DNA of 64,000 nt from Cryptosporangium phraense (GCF_006912135.1 NZ_VIRS01000033.1:1-64000); one strand, 5' to 3'; shown: positions 37,018 through 45,935, numbered from the stretch's first letter. A program made the numbers and translations. Notes: a model not told the origin generated them from the sequence alone.

Positions 37018-38672
37018 TAGCTGCGCAGCGACAAAGTGGGGTGCTGGGCCCAGAAGTCGCAGTTGTGGTCGGTCGCGAAGTCCGACGCCTCGAGCGGCTT
37101 GGCCCCGGTGGGCACCAGCGCCTGCAAGCTCGAGCCGCCCGGGGAGAACTCCGCCCACTTCGGTGCCCCGTCGGTGTTCGGGTCACCGTCGATCGCGAAG
37201 CTCGTCCAGTACGCGATCATCTGCTTGCTGAGCGTCTGCGCGGCCGGCGGCAGCGCCCCGAGCCGCTTCAGGTCGAACAGGTACGGCAGCTCGGCCGCGT
37301 GGGCCGCCTTCAGCGGGTACCCGGCGATCTTGGGCAGCGGCGCGTTCGGGTCGTTGAACTCGTACGCGTAGACCTTGGTGCGCTTGGCCGCGGCCTCGTT
37401 GGTCCGCAGCGCCGGGCAGGAGAACGTCGCATCGGTGACGATCGCTCCGAGCGCGTCGCCGACCGTGCCGTACTTCTTCAGCGGGTACCGGGCCGCGATC
37501 TGGCCGGCCAGCGACCCGGTCGCGCGCTGCAGCGCGGTCGCGTAGAGCTCCGGGCCGAGGCTCTGGAACCCGAGCGACAGGATGAACAGCCGGCCCTCGT
37601 CGTGGTTGGTGCCCTGCAACAGCGGGACGTCCTGGAACGCACCGCGGTCGAACGCCGACTCCATGTCGGTCGGCAGCACCGGCCCGCCGGACGCCGGCGC
37701 GTAGGTCAGCGAGGTGCCGGTCGACGAGGAAGCCGACCGGATCACCGCGGGCGACTTGGCCCGCAGGCACGTCACCACCGCCGCACCGCGGCAGCCGAGC
37801 TTGGCCGCCAGCGCCGCGCCGGTCTGCTCCGCACGGGCCTGGGTCGGGCCGCGCAGCGCGCATCCACTCTCCGCGATCGCCTTCGCGAACAGCCCCTTGG
37901 CCTGTGGCGACACCATCTGGGCGCAGACGCTGCCGCCACCGGCCGACTCGCCGAACAGCGTGACGTTCTTCGCGTCGCCGCCGAAGTTGCCGATGTTCTT
38001 CTGCACCCAGCGCAGCGCGGCCTGCTGGTCGAGCAGCCCGTACGTGCCCGAACCCAGCGGCTGCTCGCTCGAGAGCCCCGGAAGCGCGAGGAAGCCCATC
38101 GCGCCGAGCCGGTAGTTGATCGTCACGACGATCACGCCGCCCTGCGTGACCAGACGCCCCGGTCCGTAGTCCGACCCGGCGCCGTTGATGTAGCTGCCAC
38201 CGTGGATCCACACCATCACCGGCAGCTTGCCCTGGTCGGCCTGCTCGGGCAGCGTGCGGCGCGCGGTGCCCGCGGTCGGCGTGTAGACGTTCAGGTAGAG
38301 ACAGTCCTCAGTGGTGCTCCCGTTGCCGGAGTCGCCCCCGCTGACGATGCTCCCGGGCTGGACGCAGGCCGAGCCCGGCTGCGTGGCGTCGCGCTCCCCC
38401 GACCACTTCGCGGCCGGCTGGGGCGGACGCCAGCGCAGCGGGCCGACGGGCGGCGCGGCGAACGGGACGCCGAGGAATGATCGGTACCCCTCGGCGCTGG
38501 CCCCTCTCAGCGCGCCGCCCTCGGTGGTCACCACCGGGGCGTCCAACTCGTCGACCGCGCCCTTTGTGGACGAGCCGGACGAGTTCCCGGAATCGCCGCT
38601 GCAGGCGGCCAGACCGGCCGCCAGTACGGCGGCGAGCAGTACAGCGGATCCTCGGCGCAGGAACGACCGCAT
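37017..38672 (-). CDS. carboxylesterase family (type B) lipoprotein
   Basis: A 551-residue secreted esterase. The N-terminus is a lipoprotein signal (AVLLAAVLAAGLAACSGDSG; lipobox LAAC). The type-B carboxylesterase features are complete: FLGVPFAAPPVGPLRWRPP, EDCLYLNVYTP, the oxyanion WIHGGSYINGAG, nucleophile TLFGESAGGGS, acid in GTNHDEGRLF, and the His in AAHAAELPYLFD. It hydrolyses carboxylic esters outside the membrane; the substrate is unknown. Its TAG stop lies in the CTAG at the right border of the IS element; before insertion it would have shared that CTAG with the pirin stop. Confidence 0.94.
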   Translation of the reverse strand: MRSFLRRGSAVLLAAVLAAGLAACSGDSGNSSGSSTKGAVDELDAPVVTTEGGALRGASAEGYRSFLGVPFAAPPVGPLRWRPPQPAAKWSGERDATQPGSACVQPGSIVSGGDSGNGSTTEDCLYLNVYTPTAGTARRTLPEQADQGKLPVMVWIHGGSYINGAGSDYGPGRLVTQGGVIVVTINYRLGAMGFLALPGLSSEQPLGSGTYGLLDQQAALRWVQKNIGNFGGDAKNVTLFGESAGGGSVCAQMVSPQAKGLFAKAIAESGCALRGPTQARAEQTGAALAAKLGCRGAAVVTCLRAKSPAVIRSASSSTGTSLTYAPASGGPVLPTDMESAFDRGAFQDVPLLQGTNHDEGRLFILSLGFQSLGPELYATALQRATGSLAGQIAARYPLKKYGTVGDALGAIVTDATFSCPALRTNEAAAKRTKVYAYEFNDPNAPLPKIAGYPLKAAHAAELPYLFDLKRLGALPPAAQTLSKQMIAYWTSFAIDGDPNTDGAPKWAEFSPGGSSLQALVPTGAKPLEASDFATDHNCDFWAQHPTLSLRS

Positions 38673-38737
38673 CGCTGAGGCCTCTCTGATCGCGGGCTAC
38701 CGGACAGTAACACCGGAGCGTACCGCGACGAGTTCTA

Positions 38738-40249
38738 TCAGTTCAGGCGACGCCGAGCTGCCTTGACCGCCTTTCGGACCGCGGGGATCCGGGCCTCGAT
38801 GTTGTCCGCCCGCTCCTTCTCGGTCCCGTACAGCAGCCCGAACGTGAACCCGTTCTCGCCGGCCAGGTGCGCCTGCATGCCGATCTCACGCAGCACGCCC
38901 CGCGCGACCACGCTGTCCTGGTGGGCGCCGAGCTCCTCCTGGACGTCCTCCATGTCCTTCGCGAACCGCTTGGCCGTCTTGCCCAGCGCCGGCTGGGCCA
39001 GCTCACCGGCGTACCTGGCCCGCTTGGCGGCCTTCCGGGCCTCGTGCAATGCGACGTCCCGGTCCTCGCCCGGCCCCAGACCGGACGCGGCCGACACCTG
39101 CCGGGACACCCGGCGGTGGTTCTTGAGCAGCGTGCGTGGCAGCGCCTTGCCGGCCGGACGACGCGAGTCGCCGGTCAGCGGCGGGGCGTCCACCAGGGCG
39201 TCGAGCGCGTCGAGCAGGTCGAAGTAGCGGCGGCTGCCCAGCGCCTCGAGCACGTGCTCGCGCGCCTCGGCCTGCTGGTGCGCCAGGTGTGCGGTGATCC
39301 GGGCCTTGATCGGCCCGACCACGAGCTCGTCGGGGGTGGCGGCGACCTCGGACTCGAACCGCTCGCGCAGCACCTCGAGGTCGCGGGCCTCGCCGAGCAC
39401 GCCGGCCAGCCACTTGAGTTCGTCGGTCAGCGGCCGGGTCGACTCCCGCTCGACGACCGTGCCGAACGTCTGCAGCGCCGAGCGCAGCCGACGGGTGGCG
39501 ACGCGCATCTTGTGGATCGAGTCCGGCTCGTCGCGGCGCACCCGCGGGTCGTACGCGAGCAGGGTCTCGACCTGCTCGCTCAGGTGGTCGACGACGACGG
39601 TGCCGACCGACGACCGCTTCCGGCGAGGCGTCCGATCGGTCTCCAGCCGGTCACCGAGCACCCGGGCCAGCTTGGACACGTGCGCGGACCGCCGCACCCC
39701 GGCCCGGCGCAGCCGCCGCTCGACCCGATCCAGCAGCTCCCGCTCGCCCCCGGCCAGTTCGACCTCGATCTCCGACCACGACGAGACCGTCACCTCGCGG
39801 CCGAGCGCCTCACCGGCCACGTCGTCGGCGACCAGCTCGGCCAGCACCTCGCCGGCGTCGTCGCGCAGGCGACGCCGGGTCCTGGTGGTCCGGATCCGCG
39901 CGACCGGCTCCAGTTTCGACCCCCGCGCGTACGCGGTGACCAGCGACGCGAGCTCGGCCGGGACGGTGCGGCTGCTGCGTCCGAGCGGCCAGTGGATCTC
40001 GTCCCGCCCGTCCGGACCGGCCGGCAGCTTCAGGTGCCAGCCGGCGTCGTCTCCTCCGGTGCGGCGGCGCAGCGTGATCCGGTGCGAGGCGAGCCGCAGG
40101 TCGGCCGTGTCGAAGTAGACCGCCTCGAGCCGGAACACGTCCGCCGCCGGGTCGACCGCCACTCCGGGCAGGTCGTCCAGCGTCGGCACCGCCACTCCGG
40201 CCGGCAGTTCGTACTTCCGCTCGATCTCTCGGATTGCTGTTTGCGCCAC
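38738..40249 (-). CDS. CYTH-CHAD domain protein
   Basis: The N-terminal half is a CYTH domain with the ExExK motif (IREIERKYEL) and alternating charged strands (FRLEAVYFDTADLRLASHRI, LRRRTGGDDAGWHLKLP), typical of triphosphate tunnel enzymes. The C-terminal ~290 residues are a CHAD domain with VRRDEPDSIHKMRVATRRLR and VALHEARKAAKRARYAGEL. CHAD domains bind polyphosphate, and CYTH-CHAD proteins often work in polyphosphate metabolism; whether this one hydrolyses triphosphate is inferred. The GTG start follows AAGGAG. Confidence 0.93.
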   Translation of the reverse strand: MAQTAIREIERKYELPAGVAVPTLDDLPGVAVDPAADVFRLEAVYFDTADLRLASHRITLRRRTGGDDAGWHLKLPAGPDGRDEIHWPLGRSSRTVPAELASLVTAYARGSKLEPVARIRTTRTRRRLRDDAGEVLAELVADDVAGEALGREVTVSSWSEIEVELAGGERELLDRVERRLRRAGVRRSAHVSKLARVLGDRLETDRTPRRKRSSVGTVVVDHLSEQVETLLAYDPRVRRDEPDSIHKMRVATRRLRSALQTFGTVVERESTRPLTDELKWLAGVLGEARDLEVLRERFESEVAATPDELVVGPIKARITAHLAHQQAEAREHVLEALGSRRYFDLLDALDALVDAPPLTGDSRRPAGKALPRTLLKNHRRVSRQVSAASGLGPGEDRDVALHEARKAAKRARYAGELAQPALGKTAKRFAKDMEDVQEELGAHQDSVVARGVLREIGMQAHLAGENGFTFGLLYGTEKERADNIEARIPAVRKAVKAARRRLN

Positions 40250-40437
40250 TTATCGCTCCTTACATAACGCTTCAGGTAGGGCTATCCCGAGGACCCCGGG
40301 TAGCAAACCCGCCGGGAGCGATGAACTGGTGCGGCGTGGGACACGTACCCCAAGCACAGCAGTAACGCGTGAACGCCTGGGTGCACTAGCATCAGCGCGG
40401 TCAGCTGGTCGGGCTGATGGGGGTAGGACGGAGTCCA

Positions 40438-41646
40438 GTGGACGGGCAGACGAGGTCGGCGGGGTCGCTCCAGCCGCCCGCCCGTGGGTCACACCGCCGG
40501 GCGGCGAAGTCACCGTCCGAGCTGACCGGTGACCTGACCAAGCTCATCGTCCGGGCCGCCGGGGCGGTGGCGACCTCGGCACCCGCGCCGCCCGCTCCCT
40601 CGTCCGAGCTGCCCGCGCCCGGCCGTCACCACGCCGAGCCGGCCGCGCCTCCGCCCTCCGAGCCGGAATCCCCACGCCTGCGGTTCGACCGCCGCACGCA
40701 GGTGATCGCGGGCGTCTGCCTGGCGGCCGCCGCGCTCATCGTGGTTCCGCTCCTACTCTTGTGGACGCCCGGCGCCGACGCGTCCGGTACCACGACCTCG
40801 CCACCGAGCCGGGGGTACGCGTGCCGCCCGGGCAGCCAGGGCCGGGACACGTCGGCGGCCTGCCGGGCCGCGCTGGCCGTCCGGCCCGCGACCGGTGACG
40901 ACAGCGGCAGCGGCCTGGGCGACGGCACCGACATCGGCATTCCGGACGTCGGCGACCGGCACCGCGAGGTCATCCCCGACACCCGGCTGTGCAGCGCCGG
41001 CCGGGAGCGCTACCGCGGCCTCGACCTCGCCCGCGACGACTGGCCGGCCACCGCGGTCACCAGCGGCGCGACGATCACGCTGCAGTACCGCCTGGACGAT
41101 CGCCGGGCCGGCCTGCTGCGCTTCTACCTCACCAAGACCACGTACGACGCGAACAAGCCGCTGACCTGGGCCGACCTCGACACGACGCCGCTCGGCCAGG
41201 CCAGCGGCCAGCCCGGCCGAGACAATACCTACCGGGTGGAGGCCCAGTTGCCGTCCCGGTCCGGACGGCAGCTCATCTACACGATCTGGGAGGACGCCGA
41301 CGACGACTCGGCGCTCTACGCCTGCTCGGACGTCGTGTTCGGTGGGGCCGCGAGCGCCCCGCCGGCCAAGACCCCGCGGGCCAGTGCGCCAAGCTCCGCT
41401 CCGAAACCCAGCACCGCACCGGCCAGCGCGGGGCAACCGAGCTCGTCGCCGTCCTCGGGCGTCGAGGACAACGGGAACCGGATCCCGGACTGGACGCCCG
41501 GCACCGAGTACGACGCCGGCGACGAGGTCGTCTACGCGGGCAAGACCTACCGCTGCCTGCAGCCGCACACGTCGGTGTACGGCTGGGAGCCCGACTCCGC
41601 GGTCGCGTTCTGGGAGCTGGCCACCGACGCCGCCCCCGCGAACTAG
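40438..41646 (+). CDS. membrane-linked LPMO-like (AA10 fold) protein without copper ligands, with CBM5/12 domain
   Basis: A 402-residue protein from GTG 40438 (an ATG at 40417 is possible). A Pro/Ala-rich cytoplasmic tail (1-87) precedes a hydrophobic segment (88-109). Residues ~113-303 match AA10/chitin-binding LPMO domains: SPPSRGYAC, TSAACRAALAV, REVIPDTRLCSAGRERYRGL, DLARDDWPATAVTSG, LRFYLTKTTYD, RQLIYTIWEDADDDSALY and ACSDVVF. The N-terminal His that binds copper is Ser116 (in ASGTTTSPPS), the second brace His is Arg223 (DDRRAGLLRFY), and the axial Phe position is Leu, so it should not be an active oxidase. A linker leads to a CBM5/12 chitin/cellulose-binding domain (~348-396: WTPGTEYDAGDEVVYAGKTY). 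The role is probably polysaccharide binding. Confidence 0.82.
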   Translation: MDGQTRSAGSLQPPARGSHRRAAKSPSELTGDLTKLIVRAAGAVATSAPAPPAPSSELPAPGRHHAEPAAPPPSEPESPRLRFDRRTQVIAGVCLAAAALIVVPLLLLWTPGADASGTTTSPPSRGYACRPGSQGRDTSAACRAALAVRPATGDDSGSGLGDGTDIGIPDVGDRHREVIPDTRLCSAGRERYRGLDLARDDWPATAVTSGATITLQYRLDDRRAGLLRFYLTKTTYDANKPLTWADLDTTPLGQASGQPGRDNTYRVEAQLPSRSGRQLIYTIWEDADDDSALYACSDVVFGGAASAPPAKTPRASAPSSAPKPSTAPASAGQPSSSPSSGVEDNGNRIPDWTPGTEYDAGDEVVYAGKTYRCLQPHTSVYGWEPDSAVAFWELATDAAPAN

Positions 41647-42076
41647 GCCCCGCCGGCCGACGAATCAGGTCAGCCAGCTCGGCGTCGCACCGAATTCGAG
41701 CCGGTTGGAGCAGCGTTCGGTAACGACCGGGTCGAACACCGGTGGCCGACCTCTGGGCGAGCCCTTTCCGGCGCGCCGGGCGACCCGATCGCAGCGCTCG
41801 GAAATCGTCGCGGCGATCTCGCGACGCCGCCGCGCGGCGCGGGTCGAGGATGCGAATAGGCGTGGTCGGCCACGACCGGCTCCGGTCCCTCCCGCGCTCG
41901 GCCCTGGCCGGGGCGCCGAACCCTCCGCCGGCAGCAGCCGGAGCCGCCGGGTATCGCCGGCCTGCCCGGCGGTCGGCCGGACGGCCTTCGGCCGTTCGGC
42001 CTTCGGCCGGCCGCGGCCGGCCGGATCGTGCTGCTCAGCCCGCCGCGAGACCGCCCGATCGCCGCAGGTGCCGTCC
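41647..42076. other. intergenic region with a cluster of GC palindromes
   Basis: No convincing gene is seen between the LPMO-like gene and the convergent diguanylate cyclase. At 41981-42021 three adjacent palindromes occur: ACGGCC-TTC-GGCCGT, CGGCC-TTC-GGCCG and GCCGGCCGCGGCCGGC. These may terminate transcription from both sides. Confidence 0.6.
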
Positions 42077-43600
42077 CTAGACCCCGGCCGACACCGCGTA
42101 GCCGCCGGCTCTCGTTGCCTTGACGCCGTACATCGCCGTGTCGGCGGCCCGGACCAGGTCGTCGAGGTTCGCGCCCGGGTCGGCGTACGCGACCCCGACG
42201 CTGGCGCCCACGCCGACCAGGTGCCCGTCGGCGACGACCGGCATCCGGACCGCGTCCACCAGGCGGGCAGCCACGTCGGTGGCGCGCTCGGAGTCCGTCA
42301 GCCCGGGCAGGATCACCGCGAATTCGTCGCCGCCCAGGCGTCCGACCGTGTCTCCCTGGCGGACGCAGGCGGAGAGCCGGCCGGCGACCGAACACAGCAG
42401 CTCGTCTCCGGCCTTGTGGCCGTAGACGTCGTTGACCTGCTTGAAGCCGTCGAGATCGACGAGCAGGAACGCGACCGGGCGGGCATCCCGGCCGGCGGTC
42501 AACGCGGCCTGCAGCCGGTCGTGGACGAGGGCCCGGTTGGGCAGGCCGGTCAGCGGATCGTGGAACGCGCGGTGGGTCAGCTCCTCGTTGAGGATCTGGC
42601 TCTCCAGCGCGGTCGCCAGTTGCGCGGCCCAGGTGACGAGGCTGGAGCGGATCTCCGGGCGCAGCGGCCGGTCCGATCCGATCGACAGCGTGCCGAGCCG
42701 ATGCTTGGCCGACCGCAGCGGGACGAGGAAGAGGCCGCCCTGGCAGACCGGCACCTCCGCGACCCCGTTGAGCGCCCCGCAGTCGTCGCCCTCGAGGTAG
42801 ATCGGTTCGCCGGCCCGGAATCGCGTGAGCATGCCGGCCGGCATCCGGTCGAGGTGGACGCGCAGCCCGACCAGGCCATCGATGTGCGCCCCGGCCGCGG
42901 CCTCGATCTTCGTCGTCGTGCTCTCACCGACGGCTAGCGTCGTCCGGATGCCGGAACCGGGCCCGACCAGGCCGAGCGCGATGTCGACCGCGGTCTGGTA
43001 GATCGCCGGCCGGTCGGTCGCGGCGACGACGGCGCTCGCGCCGACGACCAGCAGCCGCTCGCGGGCCACCATCCGCTCGTGCTGCGCGAGCGCGAATTTC
43101 AGCACCGACATCAGGACGGTGAGCACCGCGACCTGGATCGGGACGGCCGGATCGAGCATGCGGAAGTCCGGGTCCAGCTCCGCGCGGACCGCGACCGGCC
43201 CCACCAGCGCGAGCTCCAGGTAGACGAGGCGCCGGATCGTGTCGGCCCGGGTGCCGTACATCGTCCGGAAGAACATCATCGGGAACACCATCCCGGCGGC
43301 CGGGCTGGTGTCCGCGGCCGTGGCCGAGACGGCCGCCAGCACCGCCCACTCCAGCGGCTCCACCCAGCGGACGAATCGCTGGCGCCGGAAGCCGCGGATC
43401 CACCACGGGGCGAGCAGAACCAGGCCTCCGGCGACCGCGGCCCGCGCCCACCACGGCGGCCAGCCGTCGATCAGGACCGCGACCACGGGCCGGGGCAGGG
43501 ACAGGATCGCGAACACGAGAAACAGCGCGCGGACGCGATGCAGCAGCGACCACGCACGGACGGTCTCGCGGACGTTCACGACCGTCCATCGACCCGGCAA
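42077..43600 (-). CDS. membrane GAF-GGDEF diguanylate cyclase
   Basis: A 507-residue protein. The first ~175 residues contain several membrane helices (LFLVFAILSLPRPVVAVLI, WARAAVAGGLVLLAPWW, WAVLAAVSATAADTSP, VLTVLMSVLKFAL). A GAF-like domain follows (~185-335), then a GGDEF domain (~345-500) with HDPLTGLPNRA, LLVDLDGFKQVNDVYGHKAG and an intact LGGDEF active site. There is no EAL domain, so synthesis of c-di-GMP is predicted. The GTG at 43579 is an alternative start. It is divergent from a TetR-type gene. Confidence 0.92.
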   Translation of the reverse strand: MPGRWTVVNVRETVRAWSLLHRVRALFLVFAILSLPRPVVAVLIDGWPPWWARAAVAGGLVLLAPWWIRGFRRQRFVRWVEPLEWAVLAAVSATAADTSPAAGMVFPMMFFRTMYGTRADTIRRLVYLELALVGPVAVRAELDPDFRMLDPAVPIQVAVLTVLMSVLKFALAQHERMVARERLLVVGASAVVAATDRPAIYQTAVDIALGLVGPGSGIRTTLAVGESTTTKIEAAAGAHIDGLVGLRVHLDRMPAGMLTRFRAGEPIYLEGDDCGALNGVAEVPVCQGGLFLVPLRSAKHRLGTLSIGSDRPLRPEIRSSLVTWAAQLATALESQILNEELTHRAFHDPLTGLPNRALVHDRLQAALTAGRDARPVAFLLVDLDGFKQVNDVYGHKAGDELLCSVAGRLSACVRQGDTVGRLGGDEFAVILPGLTDSERATDVAARLVDAVRMPVVADGHLVGVGASVGVAYADPGANLDDLVRAADTAMYGVKATRAGGYAVSAGV

Positions 43601-43699
43601 CCGCCGAGTTGAGTTGGCCGGGGCCGGTGGCCTGCGGCCGGAGTGACCTGGACCACTACGATGACCGGGCAGCGCAGAGCCGAGTGACCGGGAGTTCCA

Positions 43700-44278
43700 G
43701 TGGCCGAGCGATCAGCGCCGGTGCTCCACGCCAAGGGCCCGGCGGACGTCGTCGTGCTCGCCACGCGGGCCTACCTCGACGGCGAGCCCGTCGACATGTC
43801 CGCGCTCGCGCACCAGCTGGGCATCGGCCGGGCGACGCTCTACCGGTGGGTCGGCAACCGCGACGAGCTGCTCGCGGTGGTACTGGCCGAGGCGACCGAG
43901 CGGACGTTCCGGTTCGCCGAGAAGTCGGCCGGCGCGGCGGCCGGCCCGGAGTACGTGGTCGACGTGCTGGCGCGATTCATGCGCGCGGTACTGAGCGCGC
44001 CCGGGCTCAAGGCGCTGACCCACCGCGAACCGATGACGTTCATCCGGCTGGCGACGATGCCGGGCGCGATCGAGAGCCGGGCCGCGGCGCTCATGGAGGA
44101 GCTGCTCGAGCGCGAGCACACGGCCGGGCGGTTGCCGCTGCGGCTGCCGGTCCCCGCGCTGGCGATAGCGATCGTCCGGGTATGCGACTTCCACATGTAC
44201 GCGCACCTGCTGGGGCGGGGTGAGCCGGAGATCGAGACCGCTCTCTCGACCGTGCGGGTGCTGCTCTCGCCGCCGTGA
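43700..44278 (+). CDS. TetR-superfamily regulator, QsdR-like
   Basis: A 192-residue regulator with a helix-turn-helix near residues 31-55 (MSALAHQLGIGRATLYRWVG then NRDELLAVVLAE) that matches QsdR-type TetR proteins. The rest is helical, with EPMTFIRLATMPGAIESRAA and a C-terminal dimer arm. The GTG start has GGGAG at a suitable distance. The target genes are not evident; the diguanylate cyclase is divergent from it. Confidence 0.88.
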   Translation: MAERSAPVLHAKGPADVVVLATRAYLDGEPVDMSALAHQLGIGRATLYRWVGNRDELLAVVLAEATERTFRFAEKSAGAAAGPEYVVDVLARFMRAVLSAPGLKALTHREPMTFIRLATMPGAIESRAAALMEELLEREHTAGRLPLRLPVPALAIAIVRVCDFHMYAHLLGRGEPEIETALSTVRVLLSPP

Positions 44279-44281
44279 CAA

Positions 44282-44307
44282 CTTTGCAAAGCTGGTACTT
44301 TGCAAAG
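44282..44307 (+). promoter_or_regulatory. tandem CTTTGCAAAG operators
   Basis: Two exact copies of the 10-bp palindrome CTTTGCAAAG (44282-44291 and 44298-44307) lie 16 bp apart, centre to centre. The second ends one base before the GTG of the ArsR-type gene, leaving no room for a ribosome site, so the gene is likely leaderless and autoregulated through these boxes. Confidence 0.75.
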
Positions 44308-44308
44308 C

Positions 44309-44791
44309 GTGGACGACCACCCGGTGCGCACCGCGCTGCTCGAGCTGCTCGCCGACGGGCCGGTGACCGCGAACGAGGCCGCCCGGCGGCTGGGTGAGAG
44401 CTCGGGGTCGTGCTCGTTCCACCTGCGCCAGCTGGCCCGGGCCGGGCTGGTCGAGGAGGCGCCGGTGCCGCCGGGCAGCGGACGTCGCAAGCCGTGGCAG
44501 CTCCGCGTCCTGGATCCGCTGATGCGCGATCTCGAGGACGAGGGCTACCGCCGCTGGCGGGCCGGCCGCGATCAGGTCGACCCGCGCTGGCACACCGACG
44601 ACGCGGCCAGCCACGTGCTCTGGCTGACCCCGGACGAGATGGCCGCGGTGGCGGCGGCGCTGCGCCGGGTCGCCGAGCCCTACGCATCCCGAGAACAGGC
44701 CGACGCCCGGCCGCCGGACGCCCGGCCCGTGGCCCTGGTGTCCCGCATCTTCCCGCTACTTCCCCCGGAGGACGACCAGTGGACAGCGTGA
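44309..44791 (+). CDS. ArsR-type winged-helix regulator
   Basis: A 160-residue regulator. The DNA-binding part is HPVRTALLELLADGPVTANE then AARRLGESSGSCSFHLRQLA, the usual ArsR/HTH_20 layout, followed by a wing (EEAPVPPGSGRRKPW). The C-terminal half (HVLWLTPDEMAAVAAALRRV) is a dimer or ligand region of the group that precedes exporters in actinobacteria. No metal-binding Cys box is seen. It overlaps the peptide deformylase gene by 13 bases, so the two may be co-transcribed. Confidence 0.88.
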   Translation: MDDHPVRTALLELLADGPVTANEAARRLGESSGSCSFHLRQLARAGLVEEAPVPPGSGRRKPWQLRVLDPLMRDLEDEGYRRWRAGRDQVDPRWHTDDAASHVLWLTPDEMAAVAAALRRVAEPYASREQADARPPDARPVALVSRIFPLLPPEDDQWTA

Positions 44792-45351
44792 CCGAAGCGC
44801 TCGTGATCCCCGCGGTGGGGCCGGACGGGCTGCTGCCGATCGTCCTGACCGGGCAGGCCGTGCTGCACCGGCCGGCCGCCCCGGTGACCGTGTTCGACGC
44901 CACGCTGGCCGAACTGGTCGAGAAGATGACGGCCTCGATGAAGGCGGCTCCGGGCGCCGGGCTGGCCGGCCCGCAGGTCGGCGTCGGCCTGCGGCTGTTC
45001 ACGTACGACTGCGGGCCGGGCAAGCGCGGCCACGTCGTCAACCCGGTCCTCGAGCGGCTCTCGACCGAGCTCGAGGAGGAGAGCGAGGGCTGCCTGTCCA
45101 TCCCGGGCCTGCGCTTCCCGACGCCACGGGCGTCGCAGGTCCGCGTCACCGGGGTCGACGTCGACGGCAACCCGGTGGACGTGGTCGGCGACGGGTACCT
45201 GGCCCGCTGCTTCCAGCACGAGACCGATCACCTGGACGGCGTCCTGTACGTGGAGCGGCTGGGCGGGAAGGTGCGCAAGCAGGCCCTGCGAGAGATCCGG
45301 GCCGCCGAGTGGGCCGGTGAGGCGTCGCTCGCGCCCCCGCTGACCGGTTAG
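44779..45351 (+). CDS. def: peptide deformylase
   Basis: The three deformylase motifs are present: GAGLAGPQVGVGLR (motif 1, usually GxGLAAxQ), EGCLSIPG (motif 2, Cys metal ligand) and QHETDHLDG (motif 3, HExDH). It removes N-formyl groups from new proteins with Fe2+ or Zn2+. The start is GTG 44779 with GGAGG 7 bases before it; a longer frame extending upstream is not coding. It lies within the ArsR-gene transcript, so this may be a regulated second copy rather than the housekeeping one (inference). Confidence 0.93.
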   Translation: MDSVTEALVIPAVGPDGLLPIVLTGQAVLHRPAAPVTVFDATLAELVEKMTASMKAAPGAGLAGPQVGVGLRLFTYDCGPGKRGHVVNPVLERLSTELEEESEGCLSIPGLRFPTPRASQVRVTGVDVDGNPVDVVGDGYLARCFQHETDHLDGVLYVERLGGKVRKQALREIRAAEWAGEASLAPPLTG

Positions 45352-45935
45352 TTCAGCTGCAGGATCGCGTCGATCAGGAGCCAGACGCCGAAGATGAAGA
45401 ACAGGGCGGCCGCGCCGTACTTGATCGCCTTCTCCGGAAGATGCCGGCCGAGCTGACGTCCGACGACGATCGCCAGCGCGTCCGCGGCCACCATCCCGAT
45501 CGTCGAGCCCAGCCAGGTGCCGAACCAGCCGTACTGGGTGGCCAGCGTGATCGTCGCCAGCATCGTCTTGTCGCCCAGCTCGGCCAGGAAGAACGCGACC
45601 GAGGCGGCGACGATCGCGGACCGCGTCGTCTGTTCGGCCTTGTTCTTCTCCTCGTCGGTGAGCTTGTCGCCGCGGAGCGTCCAGGCCCCGAACACGAGGA
45701 ACGCGATCGCCGCGACCAGCGCGATCCAGCCGGTCGGCAGCGTCGCGCCGAGACCGTAGCCGACCGCGACCGAGACCGCGTGCACGACCGCGGTCGCGAT
45801 CGTGATGCCGATCAGCACCGGGAGGGCCTTGAACCGGGTCGCGAACGTCAAGGCCATGAGCTGCGACTTGTCGCCGAGCTCGGCAACGAAGATCACGCCG
45901 AAGCTGACGGCCAGGGCCGCGAGGAATCCAGTCAC
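45348..45935 (-). CDS. TMEM165/GDT1 family manganese exporter
   Basis: A 195-residue, six-helix protein with two inverted repeats, each carrying the family metal motif: FVAELGDKSQLMALTFATRF and FLAELGDKTMLATITLATQY. GDT1-type proteins export Mn2+ (or Ca2+) by proton exchange. The GTG 45935 follows GGAAGG; upstream reading frames run into the riboswitch and are rejected. It is convergent with the deformylase, sharing TTAG. A yybP-ykoY manganese riboswitch lies in its leader, which supports Mn2+ as the substrate. Confidence 0.94.
   Translation of the reverse strand: MTGFLAALAVSFGVIFVAELGDKSQLMALTFATRFKALPVLIGITIATAVVHAVSVAVGYGLGATLPTGWIALVAAIAFLVFGAWTLRGDKLTDEEKNKAEQTTRSAIVAASVAFFLAELGDKTMLATITLATQYGWFGTWLGSTIGMVAADALAIVVGRQLGRHLPEKAIKYGAAALFFIFGVWLLIDAILQLN

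Noticed and set aside
41742-42080. Plus-strand frame in the gap before the diguanylate cyclase
   Set aside because: Arg/Pro-rich shadow composition over a palindrome cluster; no start signal.
44410-44778. Upstream extension of the deformylase frame
   Set aside because: It runs inside the ArsR-type gene in another frame and has no deformylase similarity.
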